Shown: positions 34,837 to 46,951, numbered from the stretch's first letter. The stretch: DNA of 64,000 nt from Corydoras sp. C115 (GCA_019802505.1 JAFMOC010000231.1:982001-1046000), one strand, 5' to 3'. Translations and numbers: made by a program. The notes: a model not told the origin generated them from the letters alone.

Positions 34837-35647
34837 GGAGTACAGCAGACCTTTTGAAATCAGAGCAGGCATGGTTTTTAATATCCATACAGTGTTCCTG
34901 ATACATGTCTGAACAGGACATGATTATAGAAACAGCGGGGATAGGAAGCGCTACGCTGATGTGGGTCAGAGCCGAGACTCTGGAACGGAACTAGGCTTCG
35001 GAAAGCAGGCAAGGCGGCCAAGCAATTCTTCTGAGGACAGCAAGACTGCGCAGATGACTAGAACGTCTGTCCGTAGTGCGACCGCAGGCCACGAGGCTGG
35101 CGACGCCCATTTCATCGAATGGTCCAACGTCTGTCGTTCCGTCTCGTTTTAGGAATCAAAGAACATCTCTGCTCGTCCACCTGAACCCAGAAGTGCCACG
35201 TATGTGGGTGAGAGTCCGTCCCCTTCACGAGGGCGTTTAACGAAACGCCGTCAGGCTTAGAAACGTAACAAAAGTCTCGACCTCGAAAAGTTTACAAATC
35301 CTCCTCGGAACGTATTTACAAAGGGCTTTGTGCTAAAAACGAATCAAAGCTTGCGAAACAAGCGGCAGTCGGAGGGCGGTGGTGCAACGGCCAGTGCCTC
35401 CAGTTCACACGGGTTAGTCGGTTGTTTTGCTCTGGCGTCACGTCATTGGTTCCTTGTCTCTCGGTTCTCGTGGCGTTAGTCACAGCAGCCTATGCTCCGC
35501 CCTGCAACAGAAAAGGGCGACAGGCAAACGTCAAGCGGGGGCGACATCGTACGATTGCACAGATCAGGACAAAAATATCGGGACGCCTACAGCTATAACG
35601 GCATCCCATTTCCTTTTTTTTTGTTTCTTTTTTTAAGAAACCTTTCT
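34837..35647 (-). other. zhx2 3' UTR
   Basis: Non-repetitive, moderately GC-rich sequence between the stop codon and the polyadenylation signal. No other gene is seen. Confidence 0.6.
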
Positions 35648-38005
35648 CTAGAGCGTTCTGGCCCTCTTACCTTCCGTTATTTCACCCGGCGCCTTGTGCT
35701 CCGTGGCGAGGACGTCGAGTTCTGAAATCCCTTTCTGTGCCTGAGAGTCGTTTCGGTCATTTTCGGCAGCCACCGAGACCTTCAGCCACCTCCTGCTGTC
35801 CATAGTCGCCAGCCCCAGTTGATCCTTGGACTTGCTGATCTCTTGCATGTTATGCGCCAGCTTGCTCGTAACCCAGTTGACGATGTCTTGGTTGAGGAGC
35901 TTTGACCGCTCAGCTAGCTTTTCGCCATCCTCTCGCTTTAGAACCTCTGGGGTAACCCGCTGTACCACACTCTGGGCGGGCTCCGTGCCGACTGAGCTGT
36001 TCTGACCGGACGGTTTCCGGTTACTCAGTTTCTCCAGCTGCTCCATCCATTCCAAGGTCCCATTTTTCAAGGCGGACCGGTTGTCCTTGAACCAGCGTAC
36101 CACTTCCGTCCGAGGTAGTCCCGTCTGCACCTCCAGCTGGTTGTACTCCTCGGGCGACGGCCATTGTGTCTTGGAGAAGACCTCTTTCAAAAGCAAAAGA
36201 GACTTGCTGTCAATTTCGGAGCCTTTCGAAGGGGTAAGGGACTTGGTGTTAAGGTCTTGCTCCTGCACCCCGTTCAGCGCCATGCGGTCCGATCGTTTCG
36301 AGCTCATGGAGTTGAACAGGGCTTGTTCGAGGTTATCCCTCAAAGCACGACGCTCGGTAAACCAGCCGTCGATCTCACTTTTGGAGAGGCGCGTCTCTGA
36401 CGCCAGGTGTTCGATTTCCGTCTGGGACAGGAAGCTGGTCTTCTGGAAGCACTCCTCCAGCATTTTCATTTGCTCCGAAGACTTGCCTTTCACCCTTTCC
36501 AAAAGAGGGAACTTGGTGGCCACTGTCTTCAGGGGTTGGTTCTCCTTCAAGTGAGGCTCGGCCTTTAAGGGCTTGTGGCTGCTAAGGCGCTGATCGCTAA
36601 ACCACTTCTTGATCTCCCCCCAAGACAGACCAGTTGTCTCAATAAGGCGGTACACCTCTTCATCGTCAGGAAACTGGCAACACACATAGCTGGCCGTCAG
36701 CTCCTTGACCTGATCCGGAGTTTTACCGGAGTCCAAAGGAGTCGGGGAATTACAAACACTTGAAACCGTCTGGATTATCGATGGCCTCTTCAGGTCAGGA
36801 GCTACCCCTGAGGATACTAGGGGTCTTTTGACGGCCTGTACCGTCTGATTTGCAATCATAAGTGCGGGAGAAGTCGAGGTCTTGTGAGTGCCATTGGCAA
36901 CTGGTGTTAACACCAAACCGGACTGCCCAAGGACCTGACAGGAGACAGACTGTAGCAGGGACTGGGGGACCTTTGAGGACTGACTCAGCTGAGTTGGTAA
37001 AACCGTGAATGCCTGTTGAACAATTGTCCCATTGAACATCTTCTTCCGGGCTTCCTCGACCTCCTCGGGAGACCAGCTGATGCCTTGTTTTAACCTCTGG
37101 GTGGTGAACCAGACTTTAATCTGTTCCTCTGGATGTTTGGAAGCGGCCGTCAGCCAGGAGAGCTCCGCTTGGGTGGGGTACGGGAATTTGTTGAAGGACG
37201 TAATGAGGGTCGCGTTACCGTCAAGGGACGAGTTGTATTTCGAGGCGTTTAGGGGGATGGCGACTTTTGGCACCATGCTGTAGTTGGGGGGTCGCTGCAG
37301 GGACGGCGTGATGTGCGACATGCCATCGTTCAGCGTCGCTTCTGGGATTATGACCGTCCCGTTCACGCTCACGGCGGTGATCTGTTTCTTGGTTAGCTCC
37401 TGCGTGAGGTTTTCCGTCTGGCTGTCAAGAAGGGAGCGCTTTTGGTTGCCGTAAGCTTTGGGTTTACCGATTCTCAGGGACCTCCCGGAAGACGAGAGGT
37501 CCTCCCCAGAGTGGGGACTAGTCGCGTCGTAGATCACGGCACAGTTGGAGCCCTCGATGGTCTGCTCTAGAATGGTCTGGCTGTTTTGTTTGATCCTCCT
37601 GAACTTGAAGTTGCTCTCTCCGGGATGGCACTTGTCGTTGTGTTCCGTCAAGGAGTCGAACTTTTTGGTGTTGAAGTTGCACACGGCGCACAGGTACAGA
37701 GGGTTGAGAATGACGTTGGGGTGGCTGGCATCCACGTGCTCCTTGAACTCATTGAGTTTCTGCGTGGAGAAGGGGCAGTACTTGCACTCGTAGCCTCCTT
37801 GCACCTTCTTCTCCACCTGCATCTCCGTCTCGACGTTTTCGGGGTCCGGTTCTTCCCCCGTTGCGTCGACGTCGGTCGGGTCCTCGCAGTTCTCAGGGGA
37901 AGACCCGTTTACCGGTTTGCTCTCGGCGGCGTCCTCCATGTCCGGTTCGGGGAGGTCGCGCGGCCGAATCATACACGGGGTCGTGGACTTCCTCCGACTG
38001 GCCAT
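35648..38005 (-). CDS. zhx2: ZHX2, zinc fingers and homeoboxes 2
   Basis: A single uninterrupted coding exon of 785 aa, as in mammals, where the whole ZHX coding region lies in one exon (human ZHX2 837 aa). Start MASRRKSTTPCMIR matches the ZHX2 N-terminus. Two C2H2 fingers lie at about residues 72-95 (YECKYCPFS) and 104-127 (YLCAVCNFN). Four homeodomains follow at about 255-325 (FNKFPYPTQAELSWL, VWFTTQRLKQGISW), 425-480 (IKKWFSDQRL), 505-560 (IDGWFTERRALRD) and 595-650 (TQWPSPEEYNQLE, VVRWFKDNRSALK). ZHX2 is a nuclear transcriptional repressor that dimerises and binds NF-YA. The C-terminal tail is shorter than in mammals and lacks the acidic human ending. Non-coding 5' exons lie upstream, with a likely first exon near 43.6 kb. 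Adjacency to derl1 matches human chromosome 8, supporting ZHX2 over ZHX1 or ZHX3. Confidence 0.96.
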   Translation of the reverse strand: MASRRKSTTPCMIRPRDLPEPDMEDAAESKPVNGSSPENCEDPTDVDATGEEPDPENVETEMQVEKKVQGGYECKYCPFSTQKLNEFKEHVDASHPNVILNPLYLCAVCNFNTKKFDSLTEHNDKCHPGESNFKFRRIKQNSQTILEQTIEGSNCAVIYDATSPHSGEDLSSSGRSLRIGKPKAYGNQKRSLLDSQTENLTQELTKKQITAVSVNGTVIIPEATLNDGMSHITPSLQRPPNYSMVPKVAIPLNASKYNSSLDGNATLITSFNKFPYPTQAELSWLTAASKHPEEQIKVWFTTQRLKQGISWSPEEVEEARKKMFNGTIVQQAFTVLPTQLSQSSKVPQSLLQSVSCQVLGQSGLVLTPVANGTHKTSTSPALMIANQTVQAVKRPLVSSGVAPDLKRPSIIQTVSSVCNSPTPLDSGKTPDQVKELTASYVCCQFPDDEEVYRLIETTGLSWGEIKKWFSDQRLSSHKPLKAEPHLKENQPLKTVATKFPLLERVKGKSSEQMKMLEECFQKTSFLSQTEIEHLASETRLSKSEIDGWFTERRALRDNLEQALFNSMSSKRSDRMALNGVQEQDLNTKSLTPSKGSEIDSKSLLLLKEVFSKTQWPSPEEYNQLEVQTGLPRTEVVRWFKDNRSALKNGTLEWMEQLEKLSNRKPSGQNSSVGTEPAQSVVQRVTPEVLKREDGEKLAERSKLLNQDIVNWVTSKLAHNMQEISKSKDQLGLATMDSRRWLKVSVAAENDRNDSQAQKGISELDVLATEHKAPGEITEGKRARTL

Positions 38006-38146
38006 GACCGGTCCGTGTGCGACGCCGTGACCTTTGTGACGGACTGACGGAATTCCGGTGGGGGTGTCGCGAGGGTTATGGTCAGCTGACTTTGAACGTC
38101 AGCTAGGGCAGGCAACGTCATGAGAATTCATCCCACGCCAAACGAC
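38006..38146 (-). other. zhx2 5' UTR part of the coding exon
   Basis: A good minus-strand acceptor (ttgttgtcatgcag|GTCG) at 38147 lies 141 bases before the ATG; a second, weaker one (tgccctag) lies at about 38102. Either would join the coding exon to the upstream non-coding exon. Confidence 0.5.
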
Positions 38147-38689
38147 CTGCATGACAACAAAACAAAATGTTACAAAATACACACACACACCCCAGTGTCC
38201 AGTTCTGATTGGTCGATGTGTAAGAGACTCAGACCGGTGACCTCATGAGTCTGAGTGCAGAGCAGATTAAATATTCATGAGGTGGTCTCATGTCTCCACC
38301 TCCACTCTCTGCACCACCACCAGCTGAGGAACAGCTCCGGGACGGTCTGCGGAGGAACACACCGAGCTCTAACGTTCTGAGATGAAAGTTACGCTCAAGG
38401 TCATGTGACCCATGGCCGCGGTTCCGTAGGTCCACTGGGAAGTTTACTACACATTGAGACACCCTAACCTGCAGCACATAGCAGGCAGACGATGATTTGG
38501 AACGCAGCCTATAACGTCCATCCAACGTGACGGGTGGAAACACTAACTCGATTAAAGATGGAGGGGAATTCAGGACGGAGGTGGAATTTAAACCTCATTA
38601 GACGGAGACTCGCACCTCAGCGACGGGACCTGCTGCAGACGGGAGCCCGCCCCCAGGCCTGTCAATCAGACCAGATGAAAATAAATTAC

Positions 38690-39560
38690 ATCACAATCAT
38701 CCAGAGTGATGTTCATACTGCGCAAGGGTCACGATTACTACAATCCATCAAAGAACGGTTGCCATGACAACTATAATCCCCTCAAACAACGGTCGCCATG
38801 ACAACTATAATCCCCTCAAACAACGGTCGCCATGACAACTATAATCCCTCAACAACCGTTGCCATGACTACCATAAAGCCTCAAACAACGGTTGCCATGA
38901 CAACTATAATCCCTCAACAATTGCCATGACTACCATAAACCCTCAAACAACGGTTGCCATGATTATCATAATCACTCAAACAACGGCTGACATGACTACT
39001 GTAATCCCTGAAACAATGGTTGCCATGACAACTATAATCCCTCACCAACAATTGCCATGACTACCATAACCTTCAAACAACGGTTGCCATGACAACTATA
39101 ATCCCTCACCAACAATTGCCATGACTACTATAAACCCTCAAACAACGGTTGCCATGACAACTATAATCCCTCAACAACCATTTCCATGACTACCATAAAC
39201 CCTCAAACAATGGTTGCCATGACTACCAGAAAGCTTCAAACAACGGTTGCCATGACAACTATAATCCCTCACCAACAATTGCCATGACTACCATAAAGCT
39301 TCAAACAACGGTTGCCATGACAACTATAATCCCTCACCAACAATTGCCATGACAACCATAAACCCTCAAACAACGGTTGCCATGACAACTATAATCCCTC
39401 AACAACAATTGCCATGACTACCATAAATCCTCAAACAGTTGCCATGATTATCATAATCACTCAAACAACGGTTGACAAGACTACTGTAATCCCTGAAACA
39501 ATGGTTGCCATAACAACCATAATCCCTCAAACAACACTTGCCATGACTAGCATAATCTTT
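38690..39560. repeat. CATGACAACTATAATCCCTC minisatellite in the zhx2 5' intron
   Basis: Units of about 35 bp (CATGACAACTATAATCCCTC then AACAACGGTTGC) repeat about 20 times, often as alternating pairs with CATGACTACCATAAACCCTC. Confidence 0.9.
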
Positions 39561-41082
39561 TAAACACCAATCTGAGGCTCTAACCTGGTTCAGATTACCC
39601 CCCCCCCCTCTACTTCACTCATTGGGGATAAAGGGTGTTTTAATGACGTTTTAATTTGACACTGAAATTAAAAAGGCACTTAATCGATGTTCTAATTCAT
39701 CCTAAACCTGAGCTGTAGGTTTCAGGCACGTTCCTTCAGGTCAGAAAACAAACTAACTGCTGTGAAAATAGATTGTACTGTAGTTTTTAGGGCGGCGGGG
39801 GGGGGGGGGGGGTACCTGGAGGCACCAAGATACACGGTGCCTCCTGGGTTGCCATGGTAACGGCCCCCTCATCCCCAGCGCAGGGTGGGAGGGCTTTCTT
39901 TTCGCTCACATCAGAGGTCCAGATGAGGATCTGCATTATTCCGCATTCCTATTTTTGGCGAGTCGCCGCTCCCGGGCCGAGACTCGCGGCGCTGCGGGGG
40001 GGAGGGGGAGGGGGGGTGGTAGATCAGATCGATGCCGAGGAGAACGTCACTTAGAACTCTCAAATCAATACACTGATCAGAAGAGAGAGGGAACCACATG
40101 CACGAGAAGGCGGAGTCATCAAACCGGGCCCCACCTCCACGATGCGTTCAGTGGGGGTGGGGGTGGGGGGCACACGACACAATGTTTAATGCAAAATCAA
40201 GAACTGTTTTAAAAGTATGAATCGCTTTCATTTCAATATTTGGACTTGATTAACAATCAAACTGACCAAAAGTTCAAAAGGTCACTCTGCCGCCACCCCC
40301 ATGGGGTAAATGTTGGCATTTACCCCCATGATATGTCTCTGCACCCCCTTCCTCCCCAAACCCAGCAATAAATAGAACTACAGAACATATGTAAAGCCAA
40401 CTTCAAAGCCTTGTGCATCATGGGATTTAATTCCAAACAGTTACACTGAACTAAAACTAGAACAAAAGGGAGCCGGCGTCGCTTTAAAGAGGGTGGTGGA
40501 GCGTGGGGGGAGGGGGGGGTGGATTCGGCTCTGTACTTCCCCTCGAGTGAACCTGGAGCGGCTCCAGCCTCTGCCAGGAAGCTGAACCTGAGTCACGGCC
40601 GAACCGCCGCCGCCAACGCCGCCGATGTTCCACCGCGACGGAGCGCGAGGCCCCTGGTGGTGCAGCCGGCGCGTGACATCATGCTTCCTGCGGAGCGATG
40701 AATTACACAACACCGACAGCACGAACCGCCCGGCTCCCGCTCCCACTCCCACTCCCACTCCACTGGACGGGGAGGGACGCCACGGGCCCCTCGACCCACG
40801 GCCGTGACATCATCGGCTGAGTCACGGCCGGCCCCCTTCTCACCGCCTACGGCTCGCGGTCTACAACCCACAGGAATCATGGGAGAAGGTTAAAAAAATA
40901 AATAAAAAATGCTGGACTCAGCACTTGGAGGTCACGACCCCAAACCCAACCCCTCTATGCGGTCGGGGAGAACATACCAACCTTGTGCCATGTGACGAGG
41001 ATTTCGTGGAAGTGTCCGTGTCATGTGTTGTTTGCTCACCCCAGGGTTATAATTAAAGGGGATTTAAAAAAAAAAAAAAAAA
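39561..41082. other. zhx2 5' intron, GC-rich in part
   Basis: No gene. Poly-G runs near 39798 and 40001. About 40440-40860 is GC- and CpG-rich with two CTGAGTCACGGCCG motifs (AP-1/MAF-like, near 40589 and 40817) and two GTGACATCAT motifs (near 40673 and 40804), so it may be an intronic regulatory element or alternative promoter. Confidence 0.35.
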
Positions 41083-41668
41083 AAAGGTTTTAGAATGCCC
41101 CACTGCAAAATGGTGGAACGATCTTCCCAACTCTGTCCATAAGGCAGAATCACTGAGCAAGACGCTACTGAAGACGCCTCTTAAAAAAAAAAATAATAAT
41201 AAAAAGGGGCGGCACGGTGGCTTAGTACGTTCTCCTCTCAGCATTAGGGATTCCCGGTTCGAATTTCGAGTTTCCATGTTCTCCCCGTGGGTTTCCTCCG
41301 GGTTCTCCGGTTTCCACAGTCCAAAAACATGGATCAAGTCAATTGAATTCTCCAAATTGCCCCATATAGAGTGTGTTTGTGTGAGTGAGTGTGTGCCCAG
41401 TGATGGATTGGCGCCCTGTCCTGGGTCTATCTGCCCAGCGCCCGAAACGTTCTCCCCTGGATGGGCATGGGGAACCCCACCGCGACCCTAATAGAGGATA
41501 AAGCGGGAGATAATGAATGAATGAATAAAAAGGGGGGGGGGGGCAGCATCAAATAACACTCAGGTTTGATGAATTTACAGTGGAGTTGCTTTTCTTTATA
41601 ACTTCTGACTGCGATGTTCTCATCTGTAAGTCCTTTCGGATAAAAGCCTCCGCTGAATGTAAATGTGA
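41083..41668 (+). mobile_element. L2 3' end interrupted by a SINE
   Basis: 41083-41206 (AATGGTGGAACGATCTTCCC, corresponding to the L2 WWNDLPNS region) and 41528-41668 (tail GTAAGTCCTTTCGGATAAAA, GAATGTAAATGTGA) are parts of one plus-oriented L2 copy. Confidence 0.75.
41208..41527 (+). mobile_element. SINE copy nested in L2
   Basis: Head GGGGCGGCACGGTGGCTTAG (part of the head then deleted), body and tail GATAATGAATGAATGAAT. AATAAAAAGGGG-like sequence flanks both ends. Confidence 0.82.
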
Positions 41669-42089
41669 TGTCCCCGTGGGTCAGGGTCGGGAACCCATAC
41701 AGGTTCTCCGTATTTGTTCCACAGTGGGCTTCAGAATCTGGACATTAGAACATCACAATCATCTCTCCCTCCACATCGTCTGCTTTAATGGAACACATGG
41801 AACCCGCCGAGGGACCCTCCCCCCACCTCCACCTCCCTGCATTGAGCACGCTTCCCACAGACCCTGATGTCCTGAGCATCCTGTAGTCATCACGCCCATA
41901 TATGGGGGGGGGGGGGTTGTGTGGTCATCGTGTCCTCATGGCCATATATGGCACACGCCGAGTCGTCCTAGCCATTTTTTTTTTTTTCAGCGTACATGTC
42001 GTAGCTTCACGTCCGAGCTCGGATGACTCGGGACGGCGTCTCATGTGGGACAGCACCAGGTCTTGTGGGCGGGTCCTCCACGGTCACGC
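41669..42089. other. zhx2 5' intron with two CCATATATGG palindromes
   Basis: No gene. CCATATATGG occurs at 41896-41905 and 41942-41951. It includes poly-G and poly-T runs. Confidence 0.35.
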
Positions 42090-43020
42090 CCCCTAATGGA
42101 GGTCAGCGCTCATGTAGCTATATCAGCGTTAGCGAGTCGTACGAACCACGTGACTCGGACGTCTTAACGCAAACGTCTCGCTTCCGAACGCGCTCGTCGA
42201 TCCCGATCAGACCCATATATGGGCGCGATGTATATGCAGGGAGGCACTGAGACACGCCCCCAAAACCTTTGTGTGTGTGTGTGGGAGTTTGGTATGTTCT
42301 CCCCAGTCTCTTTAATAAGGATCTGAGGGCATGACATCATAGTGCCGATTCCTGTGGGTTACCCCCCCCCCTCCCTCATTGTGACCCGCGCCGAGGAGGC
42401 GGGCCTTAGCCCGTGACGTCACAGCCGTTGGCCGAGGGCTCATGTAGCTGCGTTAGCGTTAGCGAGTCGTACGAACCACATGACTCGGACATCGTAACGC
42501 AGACGGCTCGCTTCGGAAAAGTGTGGGAGTTTGGTATGTTCTCCCCAGCCTCTTTAATAAGGGTCTGAGGTCATGACATCGTAGTACCGATTCCTGTGGG
42601 TTACCCCCCCCCCTTGTGATCCGTGCCGGGGAGGCGGGCCTTAGTCGGTGACGTCACAGCCGTTGGCCGAGGGCTCATGTGGCTGTGTACCACGTGACTC
42701 AGACGTCTCGCTTCGGAACATGTGGGAGTTTGGTATGTTCTCCCCAGCCTGCTCCTCTTCGTGATCCTCGCTCAGTCGGTGAGGTCACAGCCGGGGGTCG
42801 AGGGCTCATGTATCCGTGTACCACGTGACTCGGACGCCTTAACGCAAACGTCTCGCTTCGGGAAATGTGTGGGAGTTTGGTATGTTCTCCCCAGCCTCTT
42901 TAACAGGGGTCTTACCTCCCTCTCCTCGTGATGCTCGCTCTGCCCGGCCGCGGCACCGGGGTTGAGACGGGTCGGCAGGCGGTCCCTCAGCCGGTGATGT
43001 CACAGCCGGGGGTCCAGGGT
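42090..43020. repeat. CRE- and E-box-bearing tandem array in the zhx2 5' intron
   Basis: About four and a half diverged units of 150-250 bp. Recurrent parts are GTGGGAGTTTGGTATGTTCT (about 42281, 42524, 42722 and 42869), GTGACGTCACAGCCG and CCGAGGGCTCATGT. The palindromic CRE TGACGTCA is perfect at 42414-42421 and 42649-42656, and decayed at 42780 and 42995. CCACGTGACTCGGAC brings an E-box CACGTG in several units. Confidence 0.85.
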
Positions 43021-43049
43021 CACACCTGCCCCTCACCTGTCAGGTGAGC

Positions 43050-43853
43050 CGGCACTGAGCAGGCAGCATCCCGCCTGGGTCTCACACCCCTTCCCCCCCC
43101 TCCCTCCTCTCCTCTAATCTCGCACCGGCGCAGGGTTCCAGCCCCCCCCCCTGCAGAACCCGGCCTCGGTGGTGCAGTGTGTTCGGGAAGAGGCGTCACC
43201 TGCGCGGCGGCCCGCATGAGTCAGCCGCGCCGGCACCGAGCCGAGCTGAGCCGAGCCGAGCCGAGCCGAGCGGAGCGGAGCCGCGGCGTGGCGTGGCGTG
43301 ACGCGGCGTGACGCGAACGCCATGTCGACATTGGGAAGCCATGTTTCCCCGTCGGTTTCGACGTCCGCGCCGCCGAATCCCGGTTCCGAGGCGGAGCCCG
43401 GTTCCGGACCGCGCTGAGCCGCGCGCTCGGGGATCGCCTCGGAGGAATCGGTTCGCGCGGAGAAAGTTTAATAAAAAGGCAAAGTTCCCGCACCCATCGC
43501 GGTGTCGACTCCTCAAACGGCTCCGACTCGTTGGCGGCGAACAGTTTAAGCAACTTTCTGGGGGACGACGACGAGGCGGCGGCGGGCGGCGGGCGCGGGC
43601 TGCTCCGCTTACCTGTTGGCGGCGTTCGGGCGACGCCGAGGCGGCCGTGCGGCTCCGGCTGCTCCCGCGGAGCGGCGGCGCGGCGGCGGCTGAAGAGAAC
43701 CGAGCGGAACCCTGAAGACAACGGCGCAGCGAGAGCACAGCGAACGCCACAGCTCCGGGGGAGCGACGCCAGGCACCACGTGACCGCGCACGTCAGCGGC
43801 CGCCTTTGCATACGCGCGAAGAAGCGCCTCCATGCTGCCGTCCTGCAGAGAGA

Positions 43854-43917
<64 letters not shown>

Positions 43918-44060
43918 GGAGGAGGAGGAGGTGTGAGTGTGGGGAGCCCCGGGGCCTGTCACCGAGCGCAGCGGCTCCTCGGGCGCTCCTCCGCCCCGCT
44001 CCTCCGCCGCCTCTCCCGGCGCTCACTTCAAACTGCACCGCAGTGCGCCTGTAGGGGAAA
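43050..44060 (-). promoter_or_regulatory. CpG island, probable zhx2 promoter and non-coding exon 1
   Basis: Very GC- and CpG-rich. On the minus strand a strong donor, CCAACAG|gtaagcgg, ends a candidate exon at 43613. Repeats of GAGCC/GAGCG lie near 43240-43285. A (CG)n(GA)n tract spans 43857-43915. No protein-coding gene fits, although several long frames exist because of the GC content. The location upstream of zhx2 on the same strand makes it the likely zhx2 start region. Confidence 0.6.
43857..43915. repeat. (CG)n(GA)n microsatellite
   Basis: GCGCGCGCGCGCG followed by about 45 bases of GA. The alternating CG part can adopt Z-DNA and the GA part triplex DNA. Confidence 0.9.
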
Positions 44061-44159
44061 GGTCATTGAATATTAAGTATCTCTCTGTGGGCCAATGATA
44101 ATCTCCCGCTCTCTTCCTGTCTCCTTCCGAACATCAATTTAATTAAAGGTGCTTGAACA

Positions 44160-45200
44160 GGAATACATACACACTGTATAAACACACTGCATAAAATACA
44201 TAAACTGAATAAACACACTCCATTATAGGCATAAACTACATAAACTCACTTTATAATATACCTATATTATATAAACCCACTCCATAATAGTCAAAAAGTA
44301 CATAAACCCACAACATGTTATACAAAAACTATATAAACCCACTCCATAATATACAAAAACTATATAAACCCACTCCATAATATACATAAACTATATAAAC
44401 CCACTCCATAATATACATAAACTATATAAACCCACTCGCTGTATAAACACACTCCATGAACTACATAAACTGAATAAACACACTCCATAAAATAAACTGA
44501 ATAAACCCACTCCATTATAGGCATAAACTACATAAACTCACTTTATAATATACCTATATTATATAAACCCACTCCATAATAGTCAAAAAGTACATAAACC
44601 CACAACATGTTATACATAAACTATATAAACCCACTCCATAATATACATAAACTATATAAACCCACTCCATAAAATACATAAACTGAGTAAACCCACTCCA
44701 CAATATAAAAATGCTATATAAACCCACTCCATAATATACATAAACTATATAAACCCACTCCATAATACACAAATGCTATATAAACCCACTCCATAATATA
44801 CATAAACCATATAAACCCACTCGCTGTATAAACCCACTCCATAATATACATAAACCATATAAACCCATTCCAAAATATAAAAATGCTATATAAACCCACT
44901 CCATAATATACAGTACATAAACTACATAAACTATACAAACCCACTCCGTAATATACATAAACTATGTAACCCAATCCATAATACACAAATGCTATATAAA
45001 CCCACTCCATAATATATATAAACTTTATAAACCCACTTTGTAAAATACATAAACTATATAAACTCATAATGTATAAAAACTATAGAAACCCACTTCGTAA
45101 TATATATATATATATATATATATAACACTCCATAATATACAAAAACTTTAAAAACCCACAACATAATGTACATATACTATATAAACCCACTTCATGACGT
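44160..45200. repeat. ATATAAACCCACTCC minisatellite, about 33-bp unit
   Basis: About 30 units of CTATATAAACCCACTCCATA followed by ATATACATAAA, with variants. A larger duplication is visible: the stretch starting ATTATAGGCATAAACTACAT occurs at 44222 and 44513. Confidence 0.92.
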
Positions 45201-45754
45201 ACATATTAAAGTCTTTAAATAAATCAAAAGTGCCGGTTGTTCTGGAAAGCAGTTTGTTTTTTTGATAATTGAAGTTTCAATCAGAAATCAGAAACTATAC
45301 GCCATCAGAAGATTAAATCAACACCTTTAAGTCGACTTTACGGCTCCATCCCATTTTCCAAAGGCAGGCGCTATAGATCCTGTTCCGCCGCTGAGAACGT
45401 GAGACCTTACCAAAACCTCCGGGGAGGTCATTTAAGAAGTAGGTCGTAACTGCTTCCTTCTGTGTGAGGGGATAAAAGTGATGACCCATAATTCCCTGCA
45501 CTGCAGGGTGGATCTCAGAGCGCATAGCTTCAGTAACTGTGGCAGAAACTTTAACATCGTCGTTATTACAGCGGGATCACGTAAGAGGAAATAACCTGAG
45601 AGACTTACGGTCCAGTGGTTTGTCTTCAAGCTTTAATTACCAAACTATTAAAAACTAGATAAGAAAGTTCGTAAACAAACGTTAAGTTGGCTTGGAAGAG
45701 ATACCAACAGCTAAAAAACAAAAAACCCTGAATTAAATACACAAAAACAAACTG
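45201..45754. other. intergenic spacer
   Basis: Between the zhx2 promoter side and derl1; no gene or repeat recognised. Confidence 0.3.
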
Positions 45755-46290
45755 CTAATTATACTGAGCAAGCTAACATGCTAACTATACTGATCAAGTT
45801 AACTTGCTAACTATACTAATTAAGCTAACATGCTTATCATGCTAACTATACTAATCAAGCTAACATGCTTATCATGCTAACTATACTAATCAAGCGAACA
45901 TGCTAATCACACTAACATTACTAATCAAGCTAACATGCTAATCATGCTAACTATATTAATCAAGCTAACATGCTAATAATGCTAACTATATTAATTAAGC
46001 TAACATGCTAATCACGCTAACTATACTGATCAAGCTAACATGGTAATCACGCTAACTATATTTATCAAGCTAACATGCTAACTATATTGATTAAGCTAAC
46101 ATGCTAATCACGCTAACTATACTAATCAAGCTAACATGCTAATCATAATAACTACACTAATCAAGCTAACATGCTAATCATGCTAACATTACTAATCAAG
46201 CTAACACGCTAATCATGTGAACAAGGCTAATATGCTAATAGCGTTAATATGTTAACTGTTATTCATGCTATGTATGTGGCTAACATACTA
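45755..46290. repeat. GCTAACATGCTAATCA minisatellite
   Basis: Units of about 34 bp: CAAGCTAACATGCTAATCA then CGCTAACTATACTAAT, about 15 copies, decaying at the right end. It lies beyond the derl1 3' end. Confidence 0.9.
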
Positions 46291-46951
46291 TGCTAATGTG
46301 GCTAATCATGTTAACGATGCTCATCATGCTAACGAAGGCTTTCCAACTTAAAAATAAAGTAACTGGAAAAGGACAAAGCTAGAATGTAGCTATAATAACA
46401 TCAAGCCAAAGTAACGCAGGGCTCAGGCCACTCTGCGGTTTGTTTGGTGTAGCGTGTAGCTACAGCGTGCAGCGTCGTTCTGTGGTTTGTCTTCAGAGCG
46501 CCATATATGGGCGTGGCTAACACGTACTTTAATAAGACTCGAAGGAGAAGCTTTTGAAGAAAATGAATCAATTTACTAAAAACATAACATTCGCACAACT
46601 GAGGGGACATTCTGTACAAAATCCAGACGCTACCCGAAGCGTAGAACGAAGCCTGCGATCTGAAGCCAGTGCACACGAGGAGACAGTGGACTTTCCGTTC
46701 GTAGGTGGTGGTAATTGGGGTGGTGGTGGTTGGGGTGAGTAGGGGATCTGCATCTAGTCGTCTCCTCGTCCTAATCCCGTCTTTACAGTATAATACACAA
46801 ACTCACGGAGACCCCGTAGGTATCTGGACGGAGCGATACGAGGGGTGAACGGGGACCCAGAACGTAGGACTCGCGTTCTCTGGCATCGACGTCTCGTTAT
46901 GCATCCGGCCGGCTTTGGCGTCCATCGAGGTTTCAGCGGGAGGATCGGTCC
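46291..46951 (-). other. derl1 3' UTR and downstream
   Basis: Follows the derl1 stop. An ATTAAA variant signal occurs on the minus strand at 46528-46533. CCATATATGG occurs at 46501-46510. Confidence 0.45.

Noticed and set aside
43196..44076. Arg/Pro/Ala-rich frames in the CpG island
   Set aside because: Several overlapping frames on both strands from GC bias and GA/CG repeats; no domain. The region fits a promoter and non-coding exon.
44554..45067. Tyr/Gly/Phe-rich frames (MEWVYIVYVYYGVGLYS-like)
   Set aside because: Minisatellite translation without start context, conservation or splice signals.
44160..46290. CRISPR-like regular repeats
   Set aside because: Units are contiguous tandem repeats with drift, no unique spacers and no cas genes; the genome is eukaryotic.
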